Below, in pieces: positions 54,165-64,000 of a DNA stretch of 64,000 nt (positions within the stretch are counted from its first letter, which is position 1; each line of letters begins with the position of its first letter). The DNA is from Sclerodactyla briareus (Eukaryota; Echinodermata; Holothuroidea; Dendrochirotida; Sclerodactylidae): positions 329,439-393,438 of the forward strand of contig JAODTK010003777.1 in NCBI GenBank assembly GCA_026419785.1, in the 5' to 3' direction. The notes under the pieces were generated by a model. That model made no database searches. It was not told the DNA's origin and worked only from the letters and a program-made list of their open reading frames with translations. Both the position numbers and the translations under genes were made by a program.

Positions 54165-56730
54165 CAAGCACCGCGACACAGAGTTTCATCTCTCCTCCTG
54201 AGAGTCCCACCGATTAACAAAGAAGCAAACTATTATACGCAATACAATTTGAATGTCATTCAGGTGAATTCAATTTTTATTTCGTTATACTAATATAGGT
54301 CGTTCACATTGTACAGTGCATAGCAATGAATATCATCAAGTTAGTTGTTCATGACCAACTACCAAATATTAAGTAAATTCCACGCATCTTATCTATAGAC
54401 GATTTTTGCATATCTTATATAGACAGCTTGAAGAGTGGCAAATAGGATTTTTGAACAAGAAATTGTGCTGATGGTTTAACAGACATCAACTCTGTCCTCT
54501 GTCCTCCCTTTGGTCACCTTAGTATACCGGTGGATACAGGTGAAACCATGGGTAAATTGTTTCGCCCCTCCCTCCAACTCACCGGATACGATATGATGCA
54601 AGGTAATTATCAATCTGGTCAATCCTTTATAGCATGGAACAAATGTGCATTTTTGGAGTTTCCACAAGACACTTCCAGATGATACTTTTCGAAAGCGTGA
54701 TTAATCGTCAAGAAAAAGGCACCGACAAATCAATGCACTTGACGATACAACTTATCAACATTATCAGTGTTATAATCAAAGCCCGGGTACTGACACTCGA
54801 TATATACAATTTACTAATTTAGTAAGTGAAAATGTCTTTTTTTTCATTTTATATGCGTATATTTCAAAGTTCCATTCAGCCTTTGAAATATTCGGAACTA
54901 AGCATTCATGATATGGGAACTAAATGACTGTCATCGGTTAGCTTGACAAAGAGAACTTCAGTCAAAATCCCAGCACTCAAATCATTGTTGTTTTGAGAAA
55001 ATTGTGATCAGTCCGCGAATGTTCCAATGAGCCGGCCGGCCGCAACAAATGTATATGTTCCTCACAGGACCTATCCCGAATTACCAATTTTGACCTAATA
55101 GGCCTACTCATCGTTTCAACAGATTTTTTCCCTTGTAGTTTTTGAAGTAGATTACTAAGAGTGTGGGTAGCTCCGTGGTGGAAAGGATAAGAAATAAAGG
55201 CTGAATGGAATGGAATTCAGTCAGCCTATACACTTACACAGGACCCAACGAGCCAGGCACACACTACGAGCACTATACCGTTGCATATATAATAAAGGCA
55301 AAGAAGAGACTGACAAAACATCACTAGGCCCCATTTCTGTCTTGCGTGCATGTGTTTTCGAAAGTCTAGTATGAAAAATGGCTCTTATAGGGCGCTTGTT
55401 AAAGCGTGTCCTTTCTTACCATGGTTTAATGCTGTAGGTGAATCGGTACGGATTTTTCCCGATAGCAATATCCACGTGGGTCTATGATCTACCGAGGCGA
55501 ATTCAGGAAGAAAGAAGAAGCCATAATCAAGTCTGTCTGAACTGATCGAATGAGGTCATAGCAATGATAGGCTGTTACAACTCTGCTACTTTTCATTCAC
55601 TTATTATTTGATTATATCACCGAACATTGATGGGTTAATGGGATATACATTCAGATTACCTTGATGATACAGATCAATGAACCAAAAAACAATAATTTGC
55701 GGCATATCCTCAATTTATTGCTGGCATCATTAGGCAATTATATAGGCAACACTAAAATATGTTGATAGTATGGTTAATATGATGAAATGAGTTAGTACGT
55801 AATCCAAAAACGAGCAATACACATAGAGTACTTGGCAATATAGTCGTACAATTTATCGCTTATAATTTTTACGGCGTGGGTTTACTATTTTACAATTTGT
55901 TAGGAATTGTACGAAGTGAAAGTACGAAGTCATTCATGTTATGGGCGTGGATTTTAAAGCTGGTTGATAATGATTCCGTCTAGATTCCGGCTAAATGAAC
56001 GGCGTGGCATGGTTGACCATTTAACAACATTTACGACATCATAGACAGGGACGCCTCTTCACAGTTTGGCGTAGGGAAGTTCTCTGAGGCATTGTCCAAC
56101 TAGCTCAGCTGCGTCTTGGGCGTAACATCCCCATGGAGCGTTACTCCCCACCGCTATACCCGTGTTGTGGACGACCTGGGGAGAGAATTGAAAGATGATA
56201 TGCCTCCGCATTAAATGAAGATTCCTACAACGTTATAGAATTATGGAAAGTATATGAACATAACTAAATAAGTCGCCCCTTTGTTGGCGGGACTGAATAC
56301 GAATCCAGTCCTCAGAGCAGTAACATCGTACTCCTACATAGAGGATTCTATTGGCTAAAAAGAATATGAATAGCCACCTAGGATTGGCTATCAACCATAT
56401 TTGTAATGAATATTCCACATAACGATATGGGGAGAAATATACATGAATATTCAACCTCATATTACATAATATGGGCTGTTATCAGAGGAGACTGCTATCT
56501 CCAGAGAAAATTCCAGAAAAGCTTTTCAGTTGCTATTTAAGCTGGTATCACTGTAACTAGCTATCCTACTGGAATTATTGGTCCTTACCGAAATCGCTGT
56601 TCCTGACTTGAACTAGACATATGCATGCGAGTAAACCGCCGACGTGGATATTCCGCAGAAATGACCTTTGTTGGCTTGAGTGTTAGGACTTGTTTGAAGC
56701 ATCACATTGAGTTTATGTCATTCCATTGAC
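54165..56730. other. No supported gene content
   Basis: GCCGGCCGGCCGC near 55031 is a short GC palindrome. GTAGCTCCGTGGTGGAAAGG near 55168, followed by GAATGGAATGGAATT, could be a truncated tRNA-like SINE. No exon with splice support was found. Confidence 0.3.
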
Positions 56731-56734
56731 CTCT

Positions 56735-57640
56735 GTGACTAGGAAATGCCCTAGTTTCGTTCAAATCACAAATTATACGTAATCTCGAATAGAGCAAATT
56801 TGACCTCTGGTGACCTTGAAATGACCGTCATGTTTTCGGGACCATCTTTCGTTTTCACCACCCAACTCCCTGTTTTCATGAAATCAGACTTATTAAGCCG
56901 TGATTTCCATGCACGCGGGCGGGCGGCAACGCGGCAACTTTCGTTTCCACATGCCACGCGGGCGGGCGGGGGCGGTGCCGCGTTTTCAACATAGCCATGC
57001 ACCTCTTCCCACTTTTAGGGTGTTAAATGGCGCTATATAGAACCGTGTATTATTATTAGTATTTACCGTTTAATTTCTGAGCAACCATTGTTCTAATGTC
57101 AACGATAGCGCCTAATATACAATTGAAACTTCACAATTGACAGGTTTTGGAGTATTTAATTAGGTCAAATACTTGACACGTTATTGGTTTAATCATGCAA
57201 ATATGGTTTCAAATATGTGTCTGGCCTTGAAAATAGAGGATTAGTAATAAGATTCTCACGAGTGTTGAAAAGTTATGAATGTTGTTTGGAACATTATTTT
57301 ACATATAACTTGTTCTCACTACTCTCCACTAATCGTGCTACAAGCCAAGTCGGATTGGCAGGAAATCCCCTGAAAATCATGACGGAATACCACGCGCGGG
57401 CACGCTGGCGGCGGCGGTAAAATCGCTACATGACCGATTCGACCGGTGTATGGAAACGGTTCCTTGAAATAATGGTGAGTTTGCGATTTTACCCGCCCAC
57501 CCGACCGCGTGCATGGAGACGCCGCTTTAACTCTTATTTTTAACAAAACCAACGAATTGACCTCCGGTGACCTTGAAATCACCGTCAATGTTTTTGACTC
57601 CCCACTCACCAAAGTTTATGTAAATCGAACCAACTCTGTT
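56735..57640. repeat. GC-rich dispersed family G, two neighbouring copies
   Basis: Copy 1 (56795-57000): TGACCTCTGGTGACCTTGAA, ATGACCGTCATGTTTT, CCATGCACGCGGGCGGGCGG. Copy 2 (57400-57610), in mixed orientation: GACCTCCGGTGACCTTGAAA, TCACCGTCAATGTTTT, GACCGCGTGCATGG. Copy 2 contains the hairpin arms GGTAAAATCGC (57415) and GCGATTTTACC (57483). A retroposon-like tail (GCGCTATATAGAACC) lies between the copies. Confidence 0.6.
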
Positions 57641-57689
57641 TTCCTTCTCCTTCCCCTCTTTTAAAACCTGCAAATATAGGGCATCAACA

Positions 57690-57885
57690 TGTCGTGACGC
57701 CCTTTCGAACTCACCCTAGATTTTGCTAGACGGACATGTGTAACTAAGTTTCGGATCGCACGGATAACGCTTTAAAGAGTTATTGCGCTAACGCCCTCAA
57801 GTTTTCCCGGCGGCGGGCTGCGTTAACGGCGGCTACACCCCCAAACCATAATATCCGCGAACACTTACGTGTTGCGGGGATATAA
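57690..57885 (-). repeat. Family F copy, minus strand
   Basis: GAGTTATTGCGCTAACGCC, GGCGGCTACACCCCCAAACC and ATAATATCC are the complement of the family F start. CCGCGAACACTTACGTGTTG followed by CGGGGATAT forms a hairpin-like junction right after it. Confidence 0.65.
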
Positions 57886-59630
57886 TTAGCTGGTTCTTCT
57901 GACTGGAATACTTGTCAGGGTTTTCTGTCTGAAACATTTCTAAAATGTTCAAATGAATTATTTTTGATCGTACCACCACTAGATTAACAGTACGTTCTCG
58001 ACAAACCTTCCAAAATTCCGTACTAAATCGTACTGAACATTTTCTGTGAGGATTTTTGGCAAATGCCTTCGATTAACTTGCTGGTGACCTATCTTTTTTG
58101 CCGGAAGTATATTCCGCGATGGTCCATGATGTTTAACTTCATTGAATCTCCATGGCTTGTGGTAGTCAATTACTCACTACGCCTGTTAACTTGGTAAATT
58201 TATTAGTAGAGGGTGCGTTCTATTCCTATATTTTTGTATGAATTAGATGAGGAAACATTTTCGCACCACATGAATAGTCTGTGTGCGCAACCATTGTTCT
58301 AAATATTTTAAGGATCTTCTGCGCCAACGGTCGGTGCTTTCATAGAAAGTACTTGCACTCACATGGACACAGTTGATCCGATCTCATCAACTCCCTCTCA
58401 AGGCGTACCTCCTTTAGATCTCCACGGCCTCAGACCTGTCCACTCCTGCAGGATCGTTGTGTCTACAACACGAGGCAGATAACAATCACATACTCAGTCT
58501 CTCAGGACAAATCGCAATATCGTCTTCCATTGAAAACCCTCAAATGGGACGAGTGGTCACTAACGGGGAGGGGGGAGAGGAACGCCACATCGGAGAGAGA
58601 CACAATATCCTGTGGTCATAGTATTACACTATCGGTTTCAAGTATGTGTGGACAAGACAAAGACCGTATACGCTTGTTTCTGCTCGAATGCACACGAATT
58701 GCCAATAGAGCAACTTATTTACATGACTCGCAATGGAAATCAATCAAGTGAACTTTCTTCACTTTCGCCCCGACAAATGTTTGCCCGACACTTGCAACCA
58801 TGCCATGCTTCAGAAGGATACTTAACCAATGCTCACAATCCCAGGACGTCTTTTGGACCTTCTCACAGTTCTTCTACATCCTTAAGTGGAATGATTTTTT
58901 TCGTTTCGTTCTTTCTTGAAAGGGTGAAATAATGAGAAATCGCTGGGCTAAGAAAAGACAACAGCCATAAAAAAAAAAAAAAAAGTTGGGTGCATCTATG
59001 TAGTGAGGGAAAATAGTCTGAAAAGAATTGTCGCAAATTTAGGCAACAAGTTTGACGACGCCACTGAATGATACCTGATGTGATCTTGCACTTGCAATTT
59101 CCCTTTGATTAATTGCACAACGGATCTCTCCATTGCTTTGCTATGTCAATTAGTGATCTAACAGTATTGAGAAGAAATCCCCAAAATTCATCAGAGTTTA
59201 TCCAATGGGGATTCCATTTTGGATTTTCCAGGGTTGACTTGAGTAGTTTACACTCCTGTCTATTCCCTCTGAACACTGTAACCCATTAATCGCAAACTTT
59301 GTACTCTATCTTTTTGTGATAGTTGTTTCCTAATACAAACCGACGACTAGCAGAAGACGTCTATGTATCTATATATGTATTACATAATGTGATTTCAATG
59401 GATATCCACAGGTTCAGAAAGTAAAATCGCGACATATGCCCGGTTTTGGAACCCTAAGCGTGTGATACCGTTTAACACTGGCGTTTAACTGTCATTTATG
59501 GCAAGGGCTAGACATCTAAACGAACCCATCCGGCTTCTTGGCGGGCCTCATTGGAAAAACCCTTCCGACGGATCTTGTATGTAAAGGGTTCATTCTTTGG
59601 CCAAGACAAGAAATCCATGCAGTCACACAC
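57886..59630. other. No supported gene content
   Basis: Plus frames at 58530-58932 are unassigned. A16 lies near 58970. Nothing else stands out. Confidence 0.35.
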
Positions 59631-59705
59631 GCATATGTATGTCTGTATGTATGTAGATTTTATGTTGTATGTATTATGTTATGTATGTAGGTATGCATGC
59701 ATATT
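59631..59705. repeat. TATG microsatellite
   Basis: Imperfect GTAT repeats (GTATGTATGTCTGTATGTAT and variants). Confidence 0.85.
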
Positions 59706-59745
59706 GCCGAGATTGCCAGATCAATAACCGTTAAGAGTTTCGCAT

Positions 59746-60054
59746 GTGAATCCAGAGTCTTCCATTGTTAAATTTGGAGACTATCAGAGGGCAAATACAG
59801 TAGGGAGTGTTGCACTATACCAATTTACACACCGAATGCATCTCCATAGAACGAATATTGTAATGAATCAATTTCGCGCCATTATACGAAACTATGTCCG
59901 CATAACGCAACCGTGGCAAGCTTTTATAGGTGTAATGGCCTTTTTGTGCAGACAATTGAAGAAACAATTGCAATCAGTGGTTACCCCGGACCGGTTTTTT
60001 AAGATGCAAATAGCGACGGAGTTATCACAGAGGCTCGAAGATATAAAGCAGTAA
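59746..60054 (+). CDS. Unassigned 102-codon open frame
   Basis: From ATT/GTG-type context the frame reads NQFRAIIRNYVRITQPWQAF, IGVMAFLCRQLKKQLQSVVT, PDRFFKMQIATELSQRLEDI, KQ, then TAA. The composition looks like a helical protein, and the region is free of repeats. There is no ATG near the start, no clear acceptor and no known family. It may equally be a chance frame. Confidence 0.2.
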   Translation: MNPESSIVKFGDYQRANTVGSVALYQFTHRMHLHRTNIVMNQFRAIIRNYVRITQPWQAFIGVMAFLCRQLKKQLQSVVTPDRFFKMQIATELSQRLEDIKQ

Positions 60055-60700
60055 TAATCCATCCGATTGCGTCTGACACGAACATCGTCGAGGCTGAAAT
60101 ACATTATCGGAGCGAACTGGAGGGTGGCTGTCGATCAAAACTTAGTAATTTTCAAATCACAAGGAGATCATTATACATCTCGACGAAACATGGCGCGGAA
60201 TCACAATCACACCTTTGAGTTCTTTTTCAGATCTTAAATTTACTCATCATTAATTTTAACGAGGAACCTGGATAATCATCACTACATTATCGCCTTCTTT
60301 CAGTCCCTGTATGTGTGAGTTGCATGGGTCCGAGGAAACAGTGCGGTAATAGCATATTACGTTTCGGATCCGTCCATCGAACCGCCACGCAACTGCCGCA
60401 TTATCGCTTTTCTTCCTCTTTAAGGACTATCTGCCACTGACTTAGCATACAACATTCCATTTCAACATGACCACTCTCGACCATCGCTCTTCATGCACGA
60501 CCGACTTATTCGCTGTCCGGTTCAAGAGGGCAGTAAGTAGCCAATTCTGATGTTGTTGATCATATTGTCTTGCACAGCAGGGTGACACAGAAATACGCTT
60601 CGGTTTCCTCTAGGGATAACCGCTATCACACTGTGATGTGGGTGGGCATGCAGACAGTCCTACAGGCAGAAGATATATAGATTGATTCAATTTGACAGCG
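60055..60700. other. No supported gene content
   Basis: Nothing recognisable on either strand. Confidence 0.35.
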
Positions 60701-60709
60701 GAAATTTAC

Positions 60710-60831
60710 CTTAGACCCGGAACAATTTTGCAGCATCGTTCTACATATTTCTCTTGTCCGTTCCAGTGCTCGTTTTTTTCCTCGCTCCACGCTCCCCTTA
60801 ACTGCCGTCCACCGATCACAAGATGTCCCTC
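60710..60831 (-). CDS. Weak exon candidate, basic, family unknown
   Basis: The 122-bp stretch lies between acceptor CTTTCATCTACAG and donor CTAAG then GTAAAT. Two frames are open: phase 0, EGHLVIGGRQLRGAWSEEKN then EHWNGQEKYVERCCK, and phase 1, GTSCDRWTAVKGSVERGKKR then ALERTREICRTMLQNC. With both open, neither can be chosen. No domain is recognised. Confidence 0.22.
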
Positions 60832-61084
60832 CTGTAGATGAAAGAGTGTGCTGAGATTAATTAATTTTATCCCACAGTGGGTTACACTGGCAGCACTGAC
60901 CACTATGATCTGTAATAAATCCCGTGTCGCACCTCATTTCCGCTGAGCAGCATTATCTCGTTAGTAGATATCATCACCAAGTGCTGCGTTGGGTCGCTAG
61001 GAAATAGATTTAGCCTAATCATGCCTCCATCTCCCTCCCTAACCGCATTTTTCAGTTAGGTGCGGATTTGAACGTAACTTAGTT

Positions 61085-61450
61085 GGGTGTGACTATAGTT
61101 TGATTTCCCGAAAAAATTATTGGGTCATTTCAAGGCATCGGAGGTAAGGTCTCGGAGTTCAAAATGTGCATATTTATGGCGATTTTTCCAAACTTCGTCA
61201 GAATTTTACTAAACTTGGTGGATGGGTGCTAAATTTGTTCCTTACAAAGTTGAAGGTCATTTCAAGTTCCTCGTGGGTCAAATTGCATGATTTATGCTAC
61301 TTTGTAACTTCCCCCCTTGGTTACACAAACCTGCTGTGGTATTGCTATCTGGTTTCCTGACAAAGTGGTCTGTTATGGGGTGTTATATCTTCTTCCCAAT
61401 GATTTGCTCAAAGGCGGGGATATACACGTGGTCGTTTTACCCGCCTACAC
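61085..61450 (+). repeat. Family F copy
   Basis: ATTATTGGGTCATTTCAAGG, AAACTTGGTGGATGGGTGCT, TTGAAGGTCATTTCAAG and GGCGGGGATATACACGTGGT followed by a CCCGCC block parallel the copy at 19860-20100 in order. Confidence 0.65.
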
Positions 61451-61915
61451 AGCCAAATTTTATTGAAATTTGTATCCGGTGTATGGCGGTTTTTATAGGT
61501 TTAATGCGACCTTCTGTATACATGGTAACACCTGCAACATTTATATCAAGTTTTTTTTTTTTCTCAAGAGTGGTGTTGTAGAAAGAAAGGAATGTTTTGG
61601 ACTATATGTGTTGTGAACAGCCCACCCGCCCGAGCCCACTGCCTGCTGTGATGTCTACGACGGCGCCAGTGCTGTCGACCTGAATCTCCTTCCTCTCCAA
61701 TCTCTTTGCTGAGCCCCAGCTGAGCGCACAGGTACCGTTCTTTGAGTCATTTGGTGTTGATGATGACATGAATAAAAACTAATCCAAAAAACCCACCTAC
61801 AACATCATTAGTGGTACTGTCCGACTGCTGTTAAATTAGTGTTACTGTCTCGGCAAAAACGACAAAGAAAACCGACTGGGCGTCAATGGGTGCAGAAGAA
61901 ACTATGGCGAAATAA
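61451..61915. other. No supported gene content
   Basis: T12 near 61551. Nothing else seen. Confidence 0.35.
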
Positions 61916-61919
61916 CACC

Positions 61920-62400
61920 CTGAATTGACCTCCAAATCTTTTTAAAACTTTTGGAGAGTAAAAGTAAGCCATAACCCACCAATTTTCATGAAATCAGGCA
62001 ATTTTGAATTAGCCCAAATTTGCAATTAGACCCTGAATGACCTCCAGTGCCCCTGAATCCTATGATGAAAAATTCCGAACCAAAGGTCACCACTCAACCA
62101 TACCCCCCGGTTTCATTAAAATCCAACCACTTTAGAGCACACACAAACATACGCTCATACACCCACAAACGCGCACGCGCACACCATAATACAAAAACGC
62201 ATACTACACACTCACACACACGCAACGTGATCGTAGCTAAGTCCCTCTTCCTGACCTTATTTCAGTGACAAAAACCCACCAAACAACAACACAACTATGC
62301 TTAGTGATTCCTTGCCATTTCTGTTGAGTAATATTCAAACCCAGTACAAAGGCGACTTTCAAGAATCACTGAAATTTAAATATTGTGTCTAAGCAGGCAG
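61920..62400. repeat. Family C1 copy, CA-rich stretch and C2-like end
   Basis: ACCCACCAATTTTCATGAAA, TTTGCAATTAGACC, AATGACCTCCAGTGCCCCTG and AAAATCCAACCACTTTAG are C1 words (61975-62135). A degenerate CACACA run (62140-62225) follows, then GCTTAGTGATTCCTTGCC and ATTTCTGTTGAGTAA, resembling the family C2/E edge. Confidence 0.55.
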
Positions 62401-62589
62401 TAGCATATGAAAAAAAAAAAGTATCCCACACACACACGTCCGGAGTTGTGCTGTCAGTGAGTTTCATTAAACGTCCCTCATTTGGCATACATACATGCAA
62501 ATAAATACCTTCGCCTATAATCACGACTTTCCGGAATTGTAGGGGTTTCTGGCTATCTGCTAAAACTGGTAATGACAAAAAGCAAAGAG

Positions 62590-62745
62590 GACATCTAAAC
62601 CCCAACACACACCCACCCCAAAGTTGAAGTTCTAAGCATGTTGCCTTCGAGATATTGAATTTACTTTTGAGAAATTTGAGGAATCGATGAATCACAGGTG
62701 GAACGATGCCGCCCATAGACCCTACACAATAGATGTCCTGACACA
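62590..62745 (-). repeat. Dispersed family D copy, minus strand
   Basis: The minus strand reads ATTGTGTAGGGTCTATGGGC, TTCCTCAAATTTCTCAAAAG, TAAATTCAATATCTCGAAGG and TTTGGGGTGGGTGTGTG, aligning with 26455-26590. Confidence 0.65.
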
Positions 62746-63028
62746 GACCATTATCCTTTTAATGGTTTCGTTGCCGATAAGAAAATTAGAAGGATTCCCA
62801 TGACCTTCAAGGGCCTTAACCTGAACAAAAAGAACGATTGAGTTCTTTCTCGCATATGTGCAAACCTACAGGCTTAATATGAACTTAATAGATACTTGCA
62901 TTCATTAGATATCGTGCTGACAAGGTTTTTGGACTTGAATGTCATGACTGACTGACACTAAAACAATAGGGCTCATTCTCAAGCACAATAGTCAACCCAC
63001 GTGCCTAATTTTACACTTGACTTGGCAT
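62746..63028. other. No supported gene content
   Basis: Nothing recognisable. Confidence 0.35.
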
Positions 63029-63150
63029 AACACACGCACACACACCACACACACACGACCACCACACCAACACACACACACACACACACACACCACACAC
63101 ACCACCACACAACACACTACACACGCACACGCACACAACCAAAAACACAC
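63029..63150. repeat. CA-rich microsatellite
   Basis: ACAC runs with CACCAC interruptions. Confidence 0.95.
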
Positions 63151-63459
63151 ATCACGCGGACAGGATAGGCTGGACAACACGCCACTGTTGTCAGGGTACA
63201 TACGGCTACTCACCAGGGTATAATGTACGTGTGTGCAGACTTACAGGGGAGAGGTCGTCTGCAAAACAAATAAGAACGTCCGGGCAGCGTGTTTGTTTTT
63301 AAACCTTAAAAAAATATCTCGTTTACCTCAGAGGGAGTTTAGAAACGTAGTTTGCAAGGTAGACGGAGATCCTAGTGGATAGGTGATGTAATGTGTGTGT
63401 TGGGGAGGGGGGGGGGGTTACCTATATTAAGGTTATAGCTGTCATACTCTCGTATGAAG

Positions 63460-64000
63460 TGACATTTTTGAAACCAGAAGCCAAAAGGCTTAGTGATTCC
63501 GACCTTGCCGTCTTCCTGACAACCCTAGCCAGACACATGACAAATGGAAGATTGTATCAGCTCGTTATGGGAACCATAACGTATGACAAATTTCCCATTT
63601 TTTTTCCCACCAACCAATAGGTTTTCTGTACTCTTGATAATGAAGCTACAGACCTAAACTTCCAAGATTTTTCAGACTATGACCTCTGGTGCCCTCAGAT
63701 GATCACCACCTGACCTGACTCGACACATAGGGTTTCATGTATCCATCACGGGGAATATCATCCAGTCTGAGCTTCATCCGTCCAGGTGGGGTCGGGTCCT
63801 CGTGTTTACAAGCCACAGGTGTCCTAAAATCTCGATTTTTCACAAAGTATTCTATTTTTCTAAAACCAAAATGTACCCGACCTAAACCCAAAATAATAGT
63901 GTTTCCTGTACTCCATTAAGAAAGTATACACCACTTTCAACGTGATCGACTAACAATTCTGGACTTCAGTTTACAAGGTTTCAAACTTTGACCTTTTGTG
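63460..64000 (+). repeat. Dispersed repeat family E, second locus (runs off the window)
   Basis: It begins AAACCAGAAGCCAAAAGGCT, followed by GCCAGACACATGACAAATGG and CAGCTCGTTATGGGAACC, matching 4710-4830. It continues through TCAGACTATGACCTCTGGTG, GAGCTTCATCCGTCCAGGTG and TTTACAAGCCACAG, as in the units at 4940-5560. Confidence 0.7.

Noticed and set aside
1-64000. CRISPR arrays, bacterial operons, rRNA genes
   Set aside because: None seen. The tandem repeats lack spacer structure, and the window is clearly eukaryotic.

Overview
This is animal nuclear DNA, about 42% GC, intron-rich and crowded with repeats. There are no bacterial-style operons or ribosome-binding sites. Tandem extracellular modules of SRCR, WSC and CUB type carried on separate phase-1 exons, several tRNA-derived SINEs, and a strong excess of the palindrome TAGGCCTA suggest a marine invertebrate deuterostome, most likely an echinoderm. 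The phylum is an inference; the window holds no species marker. Many single-base deletions, both in exons and in a 57-bp minisatellite, suggest a long-read assembly with residual indels, so some broken frames may not be real.

Region 1 (about 0.3-25.4 kb, minus strand) holds the main gene. A TATA box and signal-peptide exon at 25.4 kb are followed, after an intron of about 14 kb, by two exons forming one SRCR domain (10.9 and 9.7 kb), a single-exon WSC domain (7.4-7.7 kb), a CUB-like exon (4.2-4.5 kb), a second, decayed or mis-assembled WSC-like stretch (2.6-2.8 kb) and a Thr/Ser/Pro-rich stalk exon (0.7 kb). It probably continues past base 1. Every junction whose phase is readable is phase 1 up to the stalk. 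The product would be a secreted or membrane-anchored receptor-like protein, plausibly involved in glycan or pathogen recognition.

Region 2 (about 11-43 kb) is mainly introns and intergenic repeats: dispersed families rich in TGACCT half-sites, oligo-G elements, microsatellites, 36-40 base G runs, a 280-bp tandem repeat, a degenerate telomere-like stretch and a minisatellite of about 23 units (35.5-36.8 kb).

Region 3 (about 41.9-53.2 kb) has full-length copies of two tRNA-derived SINE families and a tRNA-Thr-like SINE. Among them lie candidate exons found from splice sites and open frames. On the plus strand these are a Ser-rich exon and an exon with PPxY motifs. On the minus strand are two exons at 48.9-49.5 kb with matching phases, and terminal exons at 45.6, 46.4 and 51.5 kb. 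None belongs to a family I recognise.

Region 4 (about 53-64 kb) is mostly repeats: GC-rich hairpin elements, SINE or LINE tails, the GGGATATACACGTG family and a second copy of the roughly 310-bp repeat seen at 4.7-5.6 kb. One weak exon candidate lies at 60.7-60.8 kb. Open frames of 100-180 codons occur about as often as chance predicts in 64 kb, so length alone was not used as gene evidence.
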